A stretch of 64,000 bases of DNA from an uncultured Eubacteriales bacterium (GCA_949285555.1 CASDYG010000003.1:186001-250000); one strand, 5' to 3'; counted from the first letter of the stretch, positions 15,932 to 26,553 are shown. Program-made: numbers and translations. The notes: a model not told the origin generated them from the letters alone.

Positions 15932-17392
15932 ATGGAAAATACAAATATAAATAATTTAAAGGGACAGGGAGTGCTTATAGTAGGCCTTGGCAGATCAGGT
16001 ATGGCATGTGTGGATGCGTTAAGAAAGCTGGGATGTCATGTGATGGTACAGGACTCAAAAGCCAGAGAGGATTTTTCACCACAAGAAATAAAGGTGCTTG
16101 AGGATAAGGTTGAAAAAATGTTCCTTGCCTGCGTTCCCACTGATTGGAGTGAAATTCAGATCATGGTGTTAAGCCCGGGAGTTGATCCAACTCTGCCTTT
16201 TATTAATGATGCTAGAGCGCATAATGTGGAAGTCATTGGAGAATTAGAAATCGCCTACAGATTAACTCAAGGTACATTTGTGGCAATCACAGGAACCAAT
16301 GGCAAAACCACAACTACTACATTAGTGGGTGAAATATTTAGAAAAGCTCATAGAAAAACACAGGTAGTAGGTAATATTGGAGTAGCAGTTATTTCAAAGG
16401 CTCTAAAAGCAGCTGAAGATGAGTGGCTTATTACAGAGACTTCAAGCTTTCAGCTCGAAACAACGAAATATTTTAAGCCGAAGGCAGCTGCTGTACTGAA
16501 TTTGACAGAAGATCATTTAAATAGACACAAAACCATGGAATGCTACGGTGATGCTAAAGCAAAAATAGTAGCAAATGTAGCTGCGGACGATTATTTAGTG
16601 GTAAATTATGAGGATGATTTTTGTAAAAGCTTAGGAGAAAGCACAAACTGTAAAGTTATGTATTTTAGCAGTGAAAATCTTCTTATAGACAGAGATTACG
16701 CAATTTATGTCACTCAAAATAGTAGTGTTGAAGGTGACAAAAATTCCTATGATTTATCACATATGAAGCCTGAACAATATGACAAGGATGGCGAAGGTAT
16801 CGTTATAAAGTGTCAAGGTAAAAAAATATACCTGATGGATTGTAGTGAGATTAAGCTTGTAGGCAAACATAATCTGGAAAATATAATGGCAGCAGCTGCC
16901 CTGGCATACCTTTGTGGTATAAATCCAGAAGATATTCGTGAAGCCATATCTGATTTTAAGGGTGTTGAGCATAGAATAGAGCCTGTTAGTACTATTGATG
17001 ATGTAAGCTTTTATAATGATTCAAAGGGGACGAATACAGACGCTACTATTACTGCACTTAAAGCCTTGAAGAACAACATTATTCTCATAGCCGGTGGTGA
17101 AGGAAAGGGACAGGATTTTAATGTCTTAGCTCCTTATATTAAAAGCTCCGTAAAGACTTTAATAGTGCTTGGAAAGGATGGAGATAAGATAAAAGAAGTA
17201 GGTGAAGCTGTAGGAGTAAAGACAATCACCACTTCGGATATAGGAGAGGCAGTAAAGCTTTCATTTAAGCTTGCATGTAAAGGCGATAAGGTTCTGTTGT
17301 CACCGGCCTGTGCAAGCTGGGATATGTATGACAGCTATGAGCAGAGAGGTAAGCATTTCAAAGATTGTGTAGCCATGCTAAATGAAAAATAG
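15932..17392 (+). CDS. murD: UDP-MurNAc-L-alanine:D-glutamate ligase
   Basis: 486 residues. The P-loop AITGTNGKTTTTTL lies near residue 120, then ETSSFQLE and LNLTEDHLNRH, typical of MurD, and NDSKGTNTDAT in the C-terminal domain. It adds D-Glu to UDP-MurNAc-L-Ala. A stretch at about 250-290 (NSSVEGDKNSYDLSH) looks like a modest insertion compared with usual MurD length (about 450). Confidence 0.95.
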   Translation: MENTNINNLKGQGVLIVGLGRSGMACVDALRKLGCHVMVQDSKAREDFSPQEIKVLEDKVEKMFLACVPTDWSEIQIMVLSPGVDPTLPFINDARAHNVEVIGELEIAYRLTQGTFVAITGTNGKTTTTTLVGEIFRKAHRKTQVVGNIGVAVISKALKAAEDEWLITETSSFQLETTKYFKPKAAAVLNLTEDHLNRHKTMECYGDAKAKIVANVAADDYLVVNYEDDFCKSLGESTNCKVMYFSSENLLIDRDYAIYVTQNSSVEGDKNSYDLSHMKPEQYDKDGEGIVIKCQGKKIYLMDCSEIKLVGKHNLENIMAAAALAYLCGINPEDIREAISDFKGVEHRIEPVSTIDDVSFYNDSKGTNTDATITALKALKNNIILIAGGEGKGQDFNVLAPYIKSSVKTLIVLGKDGDKIKEVGEAVGVKTITTSDIGEAVKLSFKLACKGDKVLLSPACASWDMYDSYEQRGKHFKDCVAMLNEK

Positions 17393-17462
17393 CTTAATAA
17401 GTAGCTGGACCGAAAATTATAAATTGAATTTAAATATGAAAATAAATGTATAGGTGTGTAAA

Positions 17463-18797
17463 GTGAAGGCAATAACACGAAAGAAAAGTAGATCTGAGGC
17501 AAAGAATGCTTCTGTTACTGCTACTGCCAAGAGTGCTGAAATGAAAAGGCGTGTGAAATCACCTGCTAAAAGACAGGGCGCTATAAATAATAAAAACTCG
17601 CTCTTGCAACAGATGTATGGCAGACTGAAAAGACGTCTTAATAACGGAGATTTTACCATTATCATAACTACAACAATTTTAATAGTGATAGGTATATGCT
17701 CCGTGTTTAGTGCGAGCTATTACAATTCCATAAGTATAGTTGGACATCCATTTTATTTTGCCATAAAGCAGATTGTATATGCCATATTGGGGCTTATACT
17801 GATGGCGATGATACTATGTATTGACTATAAGATACTTAAAAAACAAAAGATAGCTAATATAATTATGGGTATTACCACTGTTGCACTTCTTTTAACCATA
17901 TTTGGCCTTGGTACAACAGTAAATGGAGCAACAAGATGGATCTATATAGGTCCTATTGCTATCATGCCGGGGGAAATCGCCAAGCTGTCAATGATTATAT
18001 GGGTAAGTGCCTTTGTTGCTAATAGACCAGTAAGGGCAAAGAAATTGCAAGATTTAATTTTCATCGCTGCAGTTACAGGTATAGTTTGCCTGCTTATAAT
18101 GAAGCAGCCAAATATGTCCATTGCCATGACTATAATAGGAATTGTTGCAGCCATTTTATTTGTGGCAGGTCTTCCCAAAATATATATGCTTATCGCAGGT
18201 GGTGGAGTTGTTACAATGGCATTTTTCCTGGCTGTAGCAGGTGGCGGTTATAGAATGAAGAGAATTACCAGCTTTTTGGATCCTTTTTCCAACTCGCTGG
18301 GAGACGCATTTCAGGTAGTGCAGTCATTACTGGCTTTAGGTTCGGGAGGCGTAAAAGGTGTGGGCCTTGGTGAAAGCGTTGCCAAAACAATGTATCTTCC
18401 AGAGCCTCATAACGATTTTATACTTGCTATTATTGGCGAAGAGCTTGGGCTTTGGGGTGTGCTGCTTCTTATGCTTGTATATATGATCTTAATATATAAG
18501 GGGCTAAAGGTGGCCATTCAGACAAGGGATATGTTTTCCATGTTATTGGCAGCAGGAATCACAGCAATGATAGCCCTTCAGGTGATTTTAAACATAGCTG
18601 TAGTAACATCAAGCATGCCACCTACAGGCGTAACGCTGCCTTTTATTTCTTATGGGGGTAATGCTCTGTGGCTGTTTATGGCGGCAGTAGCAATTCTCAT
18701 AAGCATATCTGCAAAGAATAAAGAGATGAAGGCGATAGAAAGAAGAATGATAAAGGAAGACGAGGAAGCATTAAGACGACAGATGATTGAAATGTAA
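17463..18797 (+). CDS. ftsW: SEDS glycosyltransferase FtsW
   Basis: 444 residues. A basic N-terminal region of about 50 residues precedes ten membrane helices. SEDS signatures are GATRWIYIG and IMPGEIAKLS, EPHNDFILAIIGEELG, and TGVTLPFISYGGNAL. FtsW polymerises lipid II at the septum together with the class B PBP. The GTG at 17463 is preferred (TAGGTG lies 7 bases before); a GTG at 17454 is also possible. Position between murD and murG supports FtsW over RodA. Confidence 0.93.
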   Translation: MKAITRKKSRSEAKNASVTATAKSAEMKRRVKSPAKRQGAINNKNSLLQQMYGRLKRRLNNGDFTIIITTTILIVIGICSVFSASYYNSISIVGHPFYFAIKQIVYAILGLILMAMILCIDYKILKKQKIANIIMGITTVALLLTIFGLGTTVNGATRWIYIGPIAIMPGEIAKLSMIIWVSAFVANRPVRAKKLQDLIFIAAVTGIVCLLIMKQPNMSIAMTIIGIVAAILFVAGLPKIYMLIAGGGVVTMAFFLAVAGGGYRMKRITSFLDPFSNSLGDAFQVVQSLLALGSGGVKGVGLGESVAKTMYLPEPHNDFILAIIGEELGLWGVLLLMLVYMILIYKGLKVAIQTRDMFSMLLAAGITAMIALQVILNIAVVTSSMPPTGVTLPFISYGGNALWLFMAAVAILISISAKNKEMKAIERRMIKEDEEALRRQMIEM

Positions 18798-18857
18798 TTA
18801 AGCAGACTGATAGCTTAGATGCAGCAATCTGATAGCTTAGATACAAGGAAGGATCTT

Positions 18858-19964
18858 ATGAAATATGTGATTACAGGCGGAGGCAGTGGTGGACATATTT
18901 ATCCTGCTATAGCTATAGGACAGACTATTAGGAGTACAGAACCTGAAAGTGAAATACTCTTTGTTAGTAACAAAGGAGGTATGGCAAAAGATATATATGA
19001 AAAATATGGATTTGACGTAAAGGAGGTCACCAGTAGGTGGCTAGATCGCTCAAACGTATTTGATATGACTAAAACGGGCTTTGCCACTTTAAAAGGAATT
19101 AGGGAAAGCAAGAAAATAATTAAGGATTTTAAGCCAGATGTAATCATAGGTACAGGAGGATTTGTATGCTTTCCATTTATCTATGCTACACATGCAATGA
19201 AAAATAGACCTAAGATTTTCATCCAGGAGCAAAATGCATTTCCCGGCATTACTAATAAGCTGTTATCCAAATATGCCACTAAAGTATTCATGGGTTTTCA
19301 GAAGGCAGCTGACTCATTCAAAGAAAAGGATAAGCTGATCGTGACAGGAAATCCCGTACGAGAGAGCTTTTTTGGCAGAAATAGGAGTGAGGATAAAGCT
19401 AGTCTGGGATTGAAAAATGAATTCGCCATACTTGTACTTGGAGGTAGTATAGGCTCAAAATTCATAAATGAAAAATCCATCGAGCTGATTAAAAAAATCA
19501 ATGGTACCTCTGAATATCGACTCATCTGTGTAGGAGGAGCGGATGAAGGAGATGCCCTTAGAAGTGAAATAAAAAAAGCGGGTATAGAGCTTTCAGATAA
19601 CATTCAGGTGCTGGATTATATCCATGAAATGGAAAAGTATCTAAATGCAGTAGATTTAGTAATAGGCAGGGCGGGAGCCCTTACACTTGCTGAAATAACT
19701 GCCTGTGGTAGAGCTTCAATTATAATTCCGTGTCCGGGGGTAACTGAAAATCACCAATATTACAATGCGAAGGAGCTTGCAGATAAGAGTGCCATTATCA
19801 TGATAGAAGAAGACGACTTTGAAATGGAAAGATTATGCGAAGAGATAGAAAAGGTGAGAGCTGACAGGCAGTATCGCATGGAGCTTGAATGTAGATCTCT
19901 TGAATATGGCAGTAAAAATTCGGCTCAGAAAATATATCATGAAATAAAAGCTTCGGTGCTTTGA
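18858..19964 (+). CDS. murG: UDP-GlcNAc transferase MurG
   Basis: 368 residues beginning MKYVITGGGSGGHIYP, the classical N-terminal loop of MurG. Later motifs are GTGGFVCFP, IQEQNAFPG, LGGSIGS and GRAGALTLAEI. It converts lipid I to lipid II on the inner membrane face. The ATG at 18858 is chosen because AAGGAAGGA precedes it and the glycine-rich motif then starts at residue 7; an in-frame ATG at 18819 is ignored. Confidence 0.96.
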   Translation: MKYVITGGGSGGHIYPAIAIGQTIRSTEPESEILFVSNKGGMAKDIYEKYGFDVKEVTSRWLDRSNVFDMTKTGFATLKGIRESKKIIKDFKPDVIIGTGGFVCFPFIYATHAMKNRPKIFIQEQNAFPGITNKLLSKYATKVFMGFQKAADSFKEKDKLIVTGNPVRESFFGRNRSEDKASLGLKNEFAILVLGGSIGSKFINEKSIELIKKINGTSEYRLICVGGADEGDALRSEIKKAGIELSDNIQVLDYIHEMEKYLNAVDLVIGRAGALTLAEITACGRASIIIPCPGVTENHQYYNAKELADKSAIIMIEEDDFEMERLCEEIEKVRADRQYRMELECRSLEYGSKNSAQKIYHEIKASVL

Positions 19965-20043
19965 GCATGCTCCCTGTGAGGAATGCTAAAATGTTATATG
20001 CTAATAGCTACAAATAAAAAGAATGGAAAGGTTTACTTCGTAG

Positions 20044-20835
20044 ATGGCAGTTTCTAGGAGAGAGGAGATAGAGGAGCTTAGAAAGGAGCTCAAACAGATA
20101 GAGATTCCTAAAAAAAAGAGGCGCAAAAAAAATTATAAGCTTCGTTTTTTGGTGCTTATTTTTTGTATAACATCGGTTTTTTTTATAATGACAAGGGACT
20201 TTTTTAATGTCGATGATATACAAGTGGAAGGAAACAGCTATTATTCAGCAGATCAGGTAATAAACATAGCAGATGCAAAAAAAGGTGGAAATATTTTTTG
20301 GGGCTCTGGTATTGGCAGGATCAAAAAGAGAATAAGGCAAAATCCATATTTTTCTGATGTATCTGTCTCAAGAAGACTTCCTAGCAAGTTGGTAATTAAG
20401 GTGAAGGAAAGAAAGCAGTCAGCCGCCATCGTGTATGGTGAAGATTACGTGGTACTCGACAGAGATGGAACATATTTAAGAATAGGAGATCTGGATCCTA
20501 AGCTGACATTGATAGTAGGGGTTAAGCTTAAAAGCCTTAAAAAGGGAGAAGCTATAGAAGCAGATAATGAAGAAGCACTCCATAAAGCCCTTAGTTTATT
20601 AAAGGTTATGGAGGAAAATGATTTTTATTTTAAGAAAATCGATGTTTCAAGTGAAGATGTAAGAGGATATATTAATGACGGCTTTGTGTGTAAGGGAGAT
20701 ATTGATTCATTAAAGGAGAATATAGCCAATGGAAGTCTGGTGAAAATAATCAATAATCTCTTGCAAAATAGCATAACACGAGGCACAATAAATATAGGTG
20801 AAAATAACTTCATATATTTTTCGCCAGAATTATAA
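20044..20835 (+). CDS. ftsQ: Division protein DivIB/FtsQ with POTRA domain
   Basis: 263 residues. A basic cytoplasmic part (residues 1-36, KKKRRKK), one membrane segment, then a POTRA domain (FFNVDDIQVEGNSYYSADQV) and a FtsQ C-terminal domain with KVKERKQSAAIVYG. It is part of the FtsQ/DivIB-FtsL-DivIC complex. AAAGG precedes the ATG. It is upstream of ftsZ; ftsA is absent between them, which is common in clostridia. Confidence 0.9.
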   Translation: MAVSRREEIEELRKELKQIEIPKKKRRKKNYKLRFLVLIFCITSVFFIMTRDFFNVDDIQVEGNSYYSADQVINIADAKKGGNIFWGSGIGRIKKRIRQNPYFSDVSVSRRLPSKLVIKVKERKQSAAIVYGEDYVVLDRDGTYLRIGDLDPKLTLIVGVKLKSLKKGEAIEADNEEALHKALSLLKVMEENDFYFKKIDVSSEDVRGYINDGFVCKGDIDSLKENIANGSLVKIINNLLQNSITRGTINIGENNFIYFSPEL

Positions 20836-20902
20836 AAAAATGGTGCAAAATCAAATAATTTATGATAAAATTGTTATAAGTATGGTTTAGGAGGCAATTC
20901 AT

Positions 20903-22036
20903 ATGTTGCAATTTGAGGCAGGTCAAGATAAAGGCGCTGTAATTAAGGTCCTAGGTGTTGGTGGCGGTGGCTGCAACGCTGTAGAGAGAATGAAAGAAAG
21001 CAACTTAAGGGGAGTGTCCTTTATTGCTGTAAATACAGATAGACAAGCACTTAATCAGTGCACCACTGAAACTAAGATTCAAATAGGAGAAAAATTAACT
21101 AGAGGTCTTGGTGCAGGTGGTCACCCTCAGACAGGTATGGAGTCTGCTCAGGAGTCCTTGGAGGAAATCAGAGGACATCTGGAAAATACTGATATGGTCT
21201 TTATTACGGCCGGCATGGGTGGCGGAACAGGTACAGGAGCTGCTCCGGTAATTGCCAGGCTGGCCAAAGAAATGGGTATATTGACCGTCGGTGTTGTGAC
21301 CAAGCCATTCTTTTTCGAGGGAAGAAGGAAAATGGCACAGGCAGAAAAGGGTGTTGAATACCTGAAGAATGAGGTAGATTCTTTAGTAGTAATTCCAAAT
21401 GATAAGCTGCTGGCTACCTGCAATGAAAATACATCAGTTTTAGAAGCTTTCTCCATGGCAGATGATGTTTTAAGACAGGGTGTTCAGGGTATCTCCGATA
21501 TTATTTCTGACTATGCAACAATCAATGTAGACTTTGCTGACATTCAGTCAGTAATGAAGGATAAGGGAATTGCCCACATGGGTATCGGTACTGCTGAAGG
21601 CGAGTTTAAAATGCGTAATGCAGTTCAGGCAGCTATCGAAAGTCCTCTGCTTGAGACTACCATTGCTGGTGCAAAAGCCATTATCCTTTATGTGGCTGGT
21701 GGATACGATCTCAATATGCTTGAGGTCAGCAGAGTTGCCAAGCTGGTTCAGGAGCAAGCACATCCAGATGTCGCCCTCATATTTGGTGCAAGTGTGGATG
21801 AAAGTCTCGGGGATAAGATTTCTATCACTGTTATTGCGACAGCTTTTGATGAAAATGCACAGGGCAAAGGAATTGATTACTCTGATTTTGACAACACGAT
21901 GCCTAAGAAGGTTATCACTGAAGAAGGTCTTGAAGGTACAGAACTACCAATAGATAAAATACTTGAAGACCATAGAGAGGACGAGGAATCGGAGGGAAAT
22001 TCTCAGTTTAGTATTCCTACCTTCCTGACTAGATAA
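20903..22036 (+). CDS. ftsZ: Cell division GTPase FtsZ
   Basis: 377 residues. It has [13 protein letters not shown], the tubulin signature [11 protein letters not shown] near residues 107-117, and a DFADIQ catalytic-loop segment ([10 protein letters not shown]). The C-terminal peptide IPTFLTR is the conserved tail that binds FtsA, SepF or ZapA partners. AGGAGG lies before the ATG. The 67-base gap from ftsQ holds AT-rich sequence that may contain a separate promoter. A short hairpin follows the gene. Confidence 0.97.
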   Translation: MLQFEAGQDKGAVIKVLGVGGGGCNAVERMKESNLRGVSFIAVNTDRQALNQCTTETKIQIGEKLTRGLGAGGHPQTGMESAQESLEEIRGHLENTDMVFITAGMGGGTGTGAAPVIARLAKEMGILTVGVVTKPFFFEGRRKMAQAEKGVEYLKNEVDSLVVIPNDKLLATCNENTSVLEAFSMADDVLRQGVQGISDIISDYATINVDFADIQSVMKDKGIAHMGIGTAEGEFKMRNAVQAAIESPLLETTIAGAKAIILYVAGGYDLNMLEVSRVAKLVQEQAHPDVALIFGASVDESLGDKISITVIATAFDENAQGKGIDYSDFDNTMPKKVITEEGLEGTELPIDKILEDHREDEESEGNSQFSIPTFLTR

Positions 22037-22052
22037 GCTACGTTAGGGTTCT

Positions 22053-22078
22053 AGCCGGTCTTTAGGGACCGGTTATTT
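22053..22078 (+). terminator. Weak terminator hairpin after ftsZ
   Basis: CCGGTC / GACCGG hairpin followed by TTATTT. The T-run is short, so it may only partly end the dcw transcript. Confidence 0.55.
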
Positions 22079-22100
22079 GCATATTAGGGAGAAATATTAG

Positions 22101-23051
22101 ATGAGCCTTTCATTTAAATATATAAGCTCATCCACCAATAGAGAGATAAAGCTGTTATCTAGTCTGAAAAAGCGAAAGTACCGATATAGATATATGCTTA
22201 CTTTCGTAGAAGGGGTGAAGTTTATAAGCGATATTATTAAGCTGGGAATTATTGAAAAAATATACATTAGCGAAACGGCTATAGCCCAATATCTAAATGC
22301 AGCAGAAGTTGGTTGTGACATAAATGCTGAGCATGCTCTTGCCAAAATTCTGGATGGCAAGTTGTCAATAGGGAGCATGGAGAAGACGGAGCAAGGTCAA
22401 AGGCTACGAGCATTAAAGCATATATTTGACTGGGCTACAGCTAATAAGGGCAACGCTTGCCGATTACAGCTTTGCAGTGATAGTGCTTTTGGGGTTATAA
22501 CAACCACAGATAAGTCACAGGGTGTAATTGCTACTGTTAATATAAAAAGATGTGACATTGAAGAAATCATTTCCAAACAGGCTAATGGCTCGGAAAAAGT
22601 GGAGCTAAATGGCGACTATCTTTATTTGGACAGGGTACAAGATCCAGGCAATATGGGTACGATAATAAGAAGTGCCAGAGCCTTTGGATATGCTGGAATA
22701 ATAATAGGCAAGGGATGTATAGATGTTTATTCAGATAAGGTTGTAAGAGCTTCGGCAGGCATGATTTTCTCAAGCAATATCATATTTTGTGAGGACGTAA
22801 AGCATGTGAAGCTATTATCTAAATATGCAAATAAAGTGATGATTGCTTCTGTTGTTGAGGGAGGAGAGCCTCTAGGTACTAATAAGCTGCCATGTGGACA
22901 TATATTGGTCATCGGAAATGAAGGAGCGGGTGTGGCTAGCTTGTTGGAAGAAAATAGTCATATGCGTGTGACAATTCCAATGGAAGAGGATTGCGAATCA
23001 CTTAATGTAGCAGTTGCTGCATCAATAATTATGAGTCATAGAGAAATATAA
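22101..23051 (+). CDS. TrmH/SpoU-family RNA 2'-O-ribose methyltransferase
   Basis: 316 residues. A substrate-binding N-terminal domain of about 160 residues starts with SSTNREIKLLSSLKKRKYR, a pattern found in this family. The SPOUT domain follows: LDRVQDPGNMGTIIRSA (motif 1), VIGNEGAGV (motif 2) and IPMEEDCESLNVAVAASI (motif 3), which form the SAM-binding knot. The target is 23S rRNA or tRNA and cannot be told from sequence. It lies directly before pheS, a common clostridial arrangement. Confidence 0.88.
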   Translation: MSLSFKYISSSTNREIKLLSSLKKRKYRYRYMLTFVEGVKFISDIIKLGIIEKIYISETAIAQYLNAAEVGCDINAEHALAKILDGKLSIGSMEKTEQGQRLRALKHIFDWATANKGNACRLQLCSDSAFGVITTTDKSQGVIATVNIKRCDIEEIISKQANGSEKVELNGDYLYLDRVQDPGNMGTIIRSARAFGYAGIIIGKGCIDVYSDKVVRASAGMIFSSNIIFCEDVKHVKLLSKYANKVMIASVVEGGEPLGTNKLPCGHILVIGNEGAGVASLLEENSHMRVTIPMEEDCESLNVAVAASIIMSHREI

Positions 23052-23067
23052 GAATGTAGGTGTGAGT

Positions 23068-24096
23068 ATGAAAGAAAGATTAGAATGTGTTTTGAAAGAG
23101 GCCATGGAAGAAATCCAGGCTGCCAGTGACTTACAGAGCTTAGAAAAAATCAGAGTTAAGTATCTGGGGAAAAAAGGGCCTATGGTGGAGATTTTAAAAT
23201 CTCTTGGCAAGCTGCCTCCTGAAGAAAAGAAGGAGCTTGGAAAACTGGCCAATATAGCAAAAAATAATATTGATTCCAATCTGGAAGCAAAAAAGCATAC
23301 CATAGAAGAACAGGTCTTTTTAGAGCGTATGCAAAAGGAGAAGGTGGATGTGACTGAGCCAGGTAAAAAAATTGAGATTGGCGGTCTTCATCCTATTACC
23401 ATGGTTATAGAAGAGGTACTTGACATCTTCAAGGCTATGGGATATGAAGTTAAGGAAGGACCTTTAGCGGATACTACATTTAATGCATTTGATGGACTTA
23501 ATTCACCAGTTACTCATCCGTCAAGAGATATTACAGACACTTTCTATTTAAATGATTCTCTGGATAAATGTCTCAGACCTCACACATCTACTGTACAGAT
23601 CAGAACATTAAAGGAAAGTAAGCCACCATTTAAAATGGTGTCACCTGGAAGGTGCTTCAGATGTGATACCCCTGATGCTACCCATTCACCGATGTTTCAT
23701 CAGATAGAAGGAATGATTGTTGATGAGGGTATTACAATGACAGATCTTAAGGGAACATTGGATAGAATGGCTAAGGCGCTGTTCGGTGAAGAAACCAGGA
23801 CTAAATTTAGACCACATCATTTCCCATTTACAGAGCCAAGTGCGGAGATGGATGTTAGCTGCTTTAAATGTGGAGGAAAGGGATGTTCTCTTTGTAAAGG
23901 AAGTGGCTGGATTGAAATTCTAGGCTGTGGAATGATACATCCTAATGTACTTGCTGTCGGAAATATTGATACGGAAAGGTATACTGGATTTGCCTTCGGT
24001 ATGGGAGTTGAAAGAATAGCAATGTTGAAATATGGCATAGAGGATATTCGAAACTTCTATGAAAACGACATGAGATTTTTAAGGCAATTCAAGTAA
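23068..24096 (+). CDS. pheS: Phenylalanyl-tRNA synthetase alpha subunit
   Basis: 342 residues from the ATG at 23068 (AGGTG 5 bases before). The coiled-coil N-terminal region and LGKKGP motif lead into the class II catalytic core: SPVTHPSRDITDTFY, TSTVQIRTL, FRCDTPDATHSPMFHQIEG and GFAFGMGVERIAML. A Cys cluster CFKCGGKGCSLCKGSGW lies in the core, a pattern seen in many PheS proteins. No T-box leader fits in the 16 bases before it, so any control lies upstream. Confidence 0.96.
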   Translation: MKERLECVLKEAMEEIQAASDLQSLEKIRVKYLGKKGPMVEILKSLGKLPPEEKKELGKLANIAKNNIDSNLEAKKHTIEEQVFLERMQKEKVDVTEPGKKIEIGGLHPITMVIEEVLDIFKAMGYEVKEGPLADTTFNAFDGLNSPVTHPSRDITDTFYLNDSLDKCLRPHTSTVQIRTLKESKPPFKMVSPGRCFRCDTPDATHSPMFHQIEGMIVDEGITMTDLKGTLDRMAKALFGEETRTKFRPHHFPFTEPSAEMDVSCFKCGGKGCSLCKGSGWIEILGCGMIHPNVLAVGNIDTERYTGFAFGMGVERIAMLKYGIEDIRNFYENDMRFLRQFK

Positions 24097-24111
24097 AGGA
24101 CGGATAGATAG

Positions 24112-26553
24112 ATGATTATATCTTTAAACTGGTTAAGAGATTATGTGGACGTAGATATGACTGTTGAAGAGTACTGCAATGGCATGATTATGTCCGGATC
24201 AAATATAGAAACTGCCGAAGCTTTTTCCGAGAAGCTTGCCGGCATAAAGTTAGGAAAAATTATAAAAATTGAAAGACATCCTGATGCAGATAAGCTCGTA
24301 ATATGCAAGGTAAACATCGGTGATGAAGACCTTCAAATTGTAACCGGAGCACCCAATGTATACGAGGGAGCTTTAGTACCTGTGGCTACTCACGGTAGCA
24401 AAGTACCAGGACCGCTTCATGGTCAGGAAAAAGTAGAAGGCGGAGTGGTAATCAAAAGAGGTAAACTCAGGGGAGTAGAGTCTAATGGTATGCTTTGTTC
24501 ATGTTCTGAGCTTGGATTTAAGGATAGTATAGCACCATTAGATTCTAAGGACGGCATATGGACCCTGCCTGAAGAATTAGAGGATAGGGTAGGAGAAGAG
24601 CTTTATGAAGCACTTGAACTGGATGATACCGTAATAGATTTTGAAATAACACCAAACAGACCCGACTGCCTGTCCGTAAATGGCATGGCGAGAGAGACGG
24701 TTGCTACCTTTGGCGGTGAAAAAAGAGAGCCAATTCTTGAAGAATACTCCGATAAATCTATCGACGAATATATCAGGGTAGAGATTAAAAGCCCTCTATG
24801 TAGAAGATATGTCGCAAGAGTGGTTGAAGAAGTTAAAATTGCACCTTCCCCGTGGTGGCTGCAAAAAAGGCTTATGGCAGCAGGCGTAAGACCTATAAAT
24901 AATATTGTGGATGCCACCAATTTTGTAATGCTTGAATATGGACAGCCACTACATGCCTTTGATATTAGACAGCTAGAAGGAAATATCATTAAGGTGGAAA
25001 TGGCAGAAAAGGGAGAGACATTTGTTACCCTAGACGGCAAGGGAAGGACACTTGATGAGAGCATGCTCATGATAGCAGATGGAGCTAAAAAGGTGGCTGT
25101 AGCTGGTGTTATGGGTGGTCTAAACTCGGAGATTGTAGATGATACTACCACAGTTATTTTAGAGTCTGCTTCATTTGTAGCCGATAGTATCAGAAAGACC
25201 TCAAAAAAGCTGGGTCTCAGAACAGAAGCTTCAGGAAGATATGAAAAGGGCATTACTCCTGAAATATGTGATGAAGCTTCTAGAAGATTTATGCATATAG
25301 TCAGACAGATTGGAGCAGGAAAGCCAGTAGAAGGCGTTGTGGATATCTATCCATTGCCAGAGGAAAAAAGATGTATAGATGTAAGACCTTCCAGAATAAA
25401 TCATGTACTTGGAACAAGCATATCACCTGAGTACATGGCCAGGATATTCGAAAGTTTAGATATAAAGGTGGATTATGACAGGGATGTAATGAAGCTAACA
25501 CCACCTTTTGTGAGAGCTGACCTTGTAAAGGAGGTAGACTTTGTCGAAGAAGTAGCGAGAATTTATGGCTATGACGAGCTTGATATGACATTGCCAAGCA
25601 CAAGAACTGCATCCTCTGAAACAAGTTCATTTAAGTGCAGAAGAACAATCAGAAATATTCTTGTTGGTATGGGATACACCGAAAGTCAAACGCTTTCATT
25701 TATCAGTCCAAGTATGCTTGAGAGGCTCGGACTTAATGAAGATGACTGGGAGCTTGGGGCAGCAGTAAAGCTTATAAATCCGTTGGGCGAAGATACTTCC
25801 ATGCTGAGAAGTCTTCTGATGCCATCAGTACTTGAAGTGATGTCTACAAATATTAACAGAGGAATGAAGGATGTAAATATTTTTGAAATTGGCACTACAT
25901 TCATGGAAAATATTTACGAGGAAAATAGCCTGCCTATTGAGCAATTTAATCTTGCTCTTTGTACATCGGCTAAAGGAAAGGATTTCTTCCATGTAAAAGG
26001 TGAGCTTGTTACATTACTAGAGATGATAGGGCTTAGAGATGTTTTCTTTAAAAGAGATGATTATTGCCTGTATCATCCTGGACAATGTGCCAGCGTATGG
26101 TGTAAAAGTGAGGCAGGTGAAGAGGTTTATATAGGAATTATGGGGCAGCTTCATCCTAAGATTCTTCAAACATTTGACATTGAAGAGCCTTGCTTTGGAT
26201 TTGAACTAATGCTAGACACATTACTACCGCTTACAGATTCACAGGTGCATTATGAACCAGTTAGTAAGTATCCGTCCACAAGCAGGGATATTGCACTTAC
26301 AGTAGATGAGAATGTTGAAGCAGGGGCAATGCTAGATGCAATGAGAGAGGTTAGCACGGAAATTGTAGAAAACATTGAACTGTTTGATATATATCGAGGT
26401 GAACAGGTAGATGAAGGCCAAAAGAGTGTTGCTTTCAGAATAACCTACAGGGACAAGAAAAAAACCATTACAGATGCAGATGTTGATGCAGTACATGAAA
26501 GGCTTTTACAAAATCTAAAAACAAGATGCGGAGCAGTTCTAAGAGATAAATAG
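24112..26553 (+). CDS. pheT: Phenylalanyl-tRNA synthetase beta subunit
   Basis: 813 residues. Domains in order: tRNA-binding OB domain (about 40-150, HPDADKLVICKVNIG), B3/4 editing domain (NNIVDATNFVMLEYGQPLHAFD), B5 domain (about 405-475), catalytic-like core and C-terminal FDX-ACB anticodon-binding domain (YPSTSRDIALTVDENV). It pairs with pheS and charges tRNA-Phe. The 15-base gap to pheS fits one operon. Confidence 0.97.
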   Translation: MIISLNWLRDYVDVDMTVEEYCNGMIMSGSNIETAEAFSEKLAGIKLGKIIKIERHPDADKLVICKVNIGDEDLQIVTGAPNVYEGALVPVATHGSKVPGPLHGQEKVEGGVVIKRGKLRGVESNGMLCSCSELGFKDSIAPLDSKDGIWTLPEELEDRVGEELYEALELDDTVIDFEITPNRPDCLSVNGMARETVATFGGEKREPILEEYSDKSIDEYIRVEIKSPLCRRYVARVVEEVKIAPSPWWLQKRLMAAGVRPINNIVDATNFVMLEYGQPLHAFDIRQLEGNIIKVEMAEKGETFVTLDGKGRTLDESMLMIADGAKKVAVAGVMGGLNSEIVDDTTTVILESASFVADSIRKTSKKLGLRTEASGRYEKGITPEICDEASRRFMHIVRQIGAGKPVEGVVDIYPLPEEKRCIDVRPSRINHVLGTSISPEYMARIFESLDIKVDYDRDVMKLTPPFVRADLVKEVDFVEEVARIYGYDELDMTLPSTRTASSETSSFKCRRTIRNILVGMGYTESQTLSFISPSMLERLGLNEDDWELGAAVKLINPLGEDTSMLRSLLMPSVLEVMSTNINRGMKDVNIFEIGTTFMENIYEENSLPIEQFNLALCTSAKGKDFFHVKGELVTLLEMIGLRDVFFKRDDYCLYHPGQCASVWCKSEAGEEVYIGIMGQLHPKILQTFDIEEPCFGFELMLDTLLPLTDSQVHYEPVSKYPSTSRDIALTVDENVEAGAMLDAMREVSTEIVENIELFDIYRGEQVDEGQKSVAFRITYRDKKKTITDADVDAVHERLLQNLKTRCGAVLRDK

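Noticed and set aside
23052..23067. T-box leader before pheS
   Set aside because: Only 16 bases separate pheS from the methyltransferase gene.
24603..25253. 216-residue frame on the minus strand inside pheT
   Set aside because: No ribosome site and no domain; it is the shadow of a strongly conserved pheT frame.
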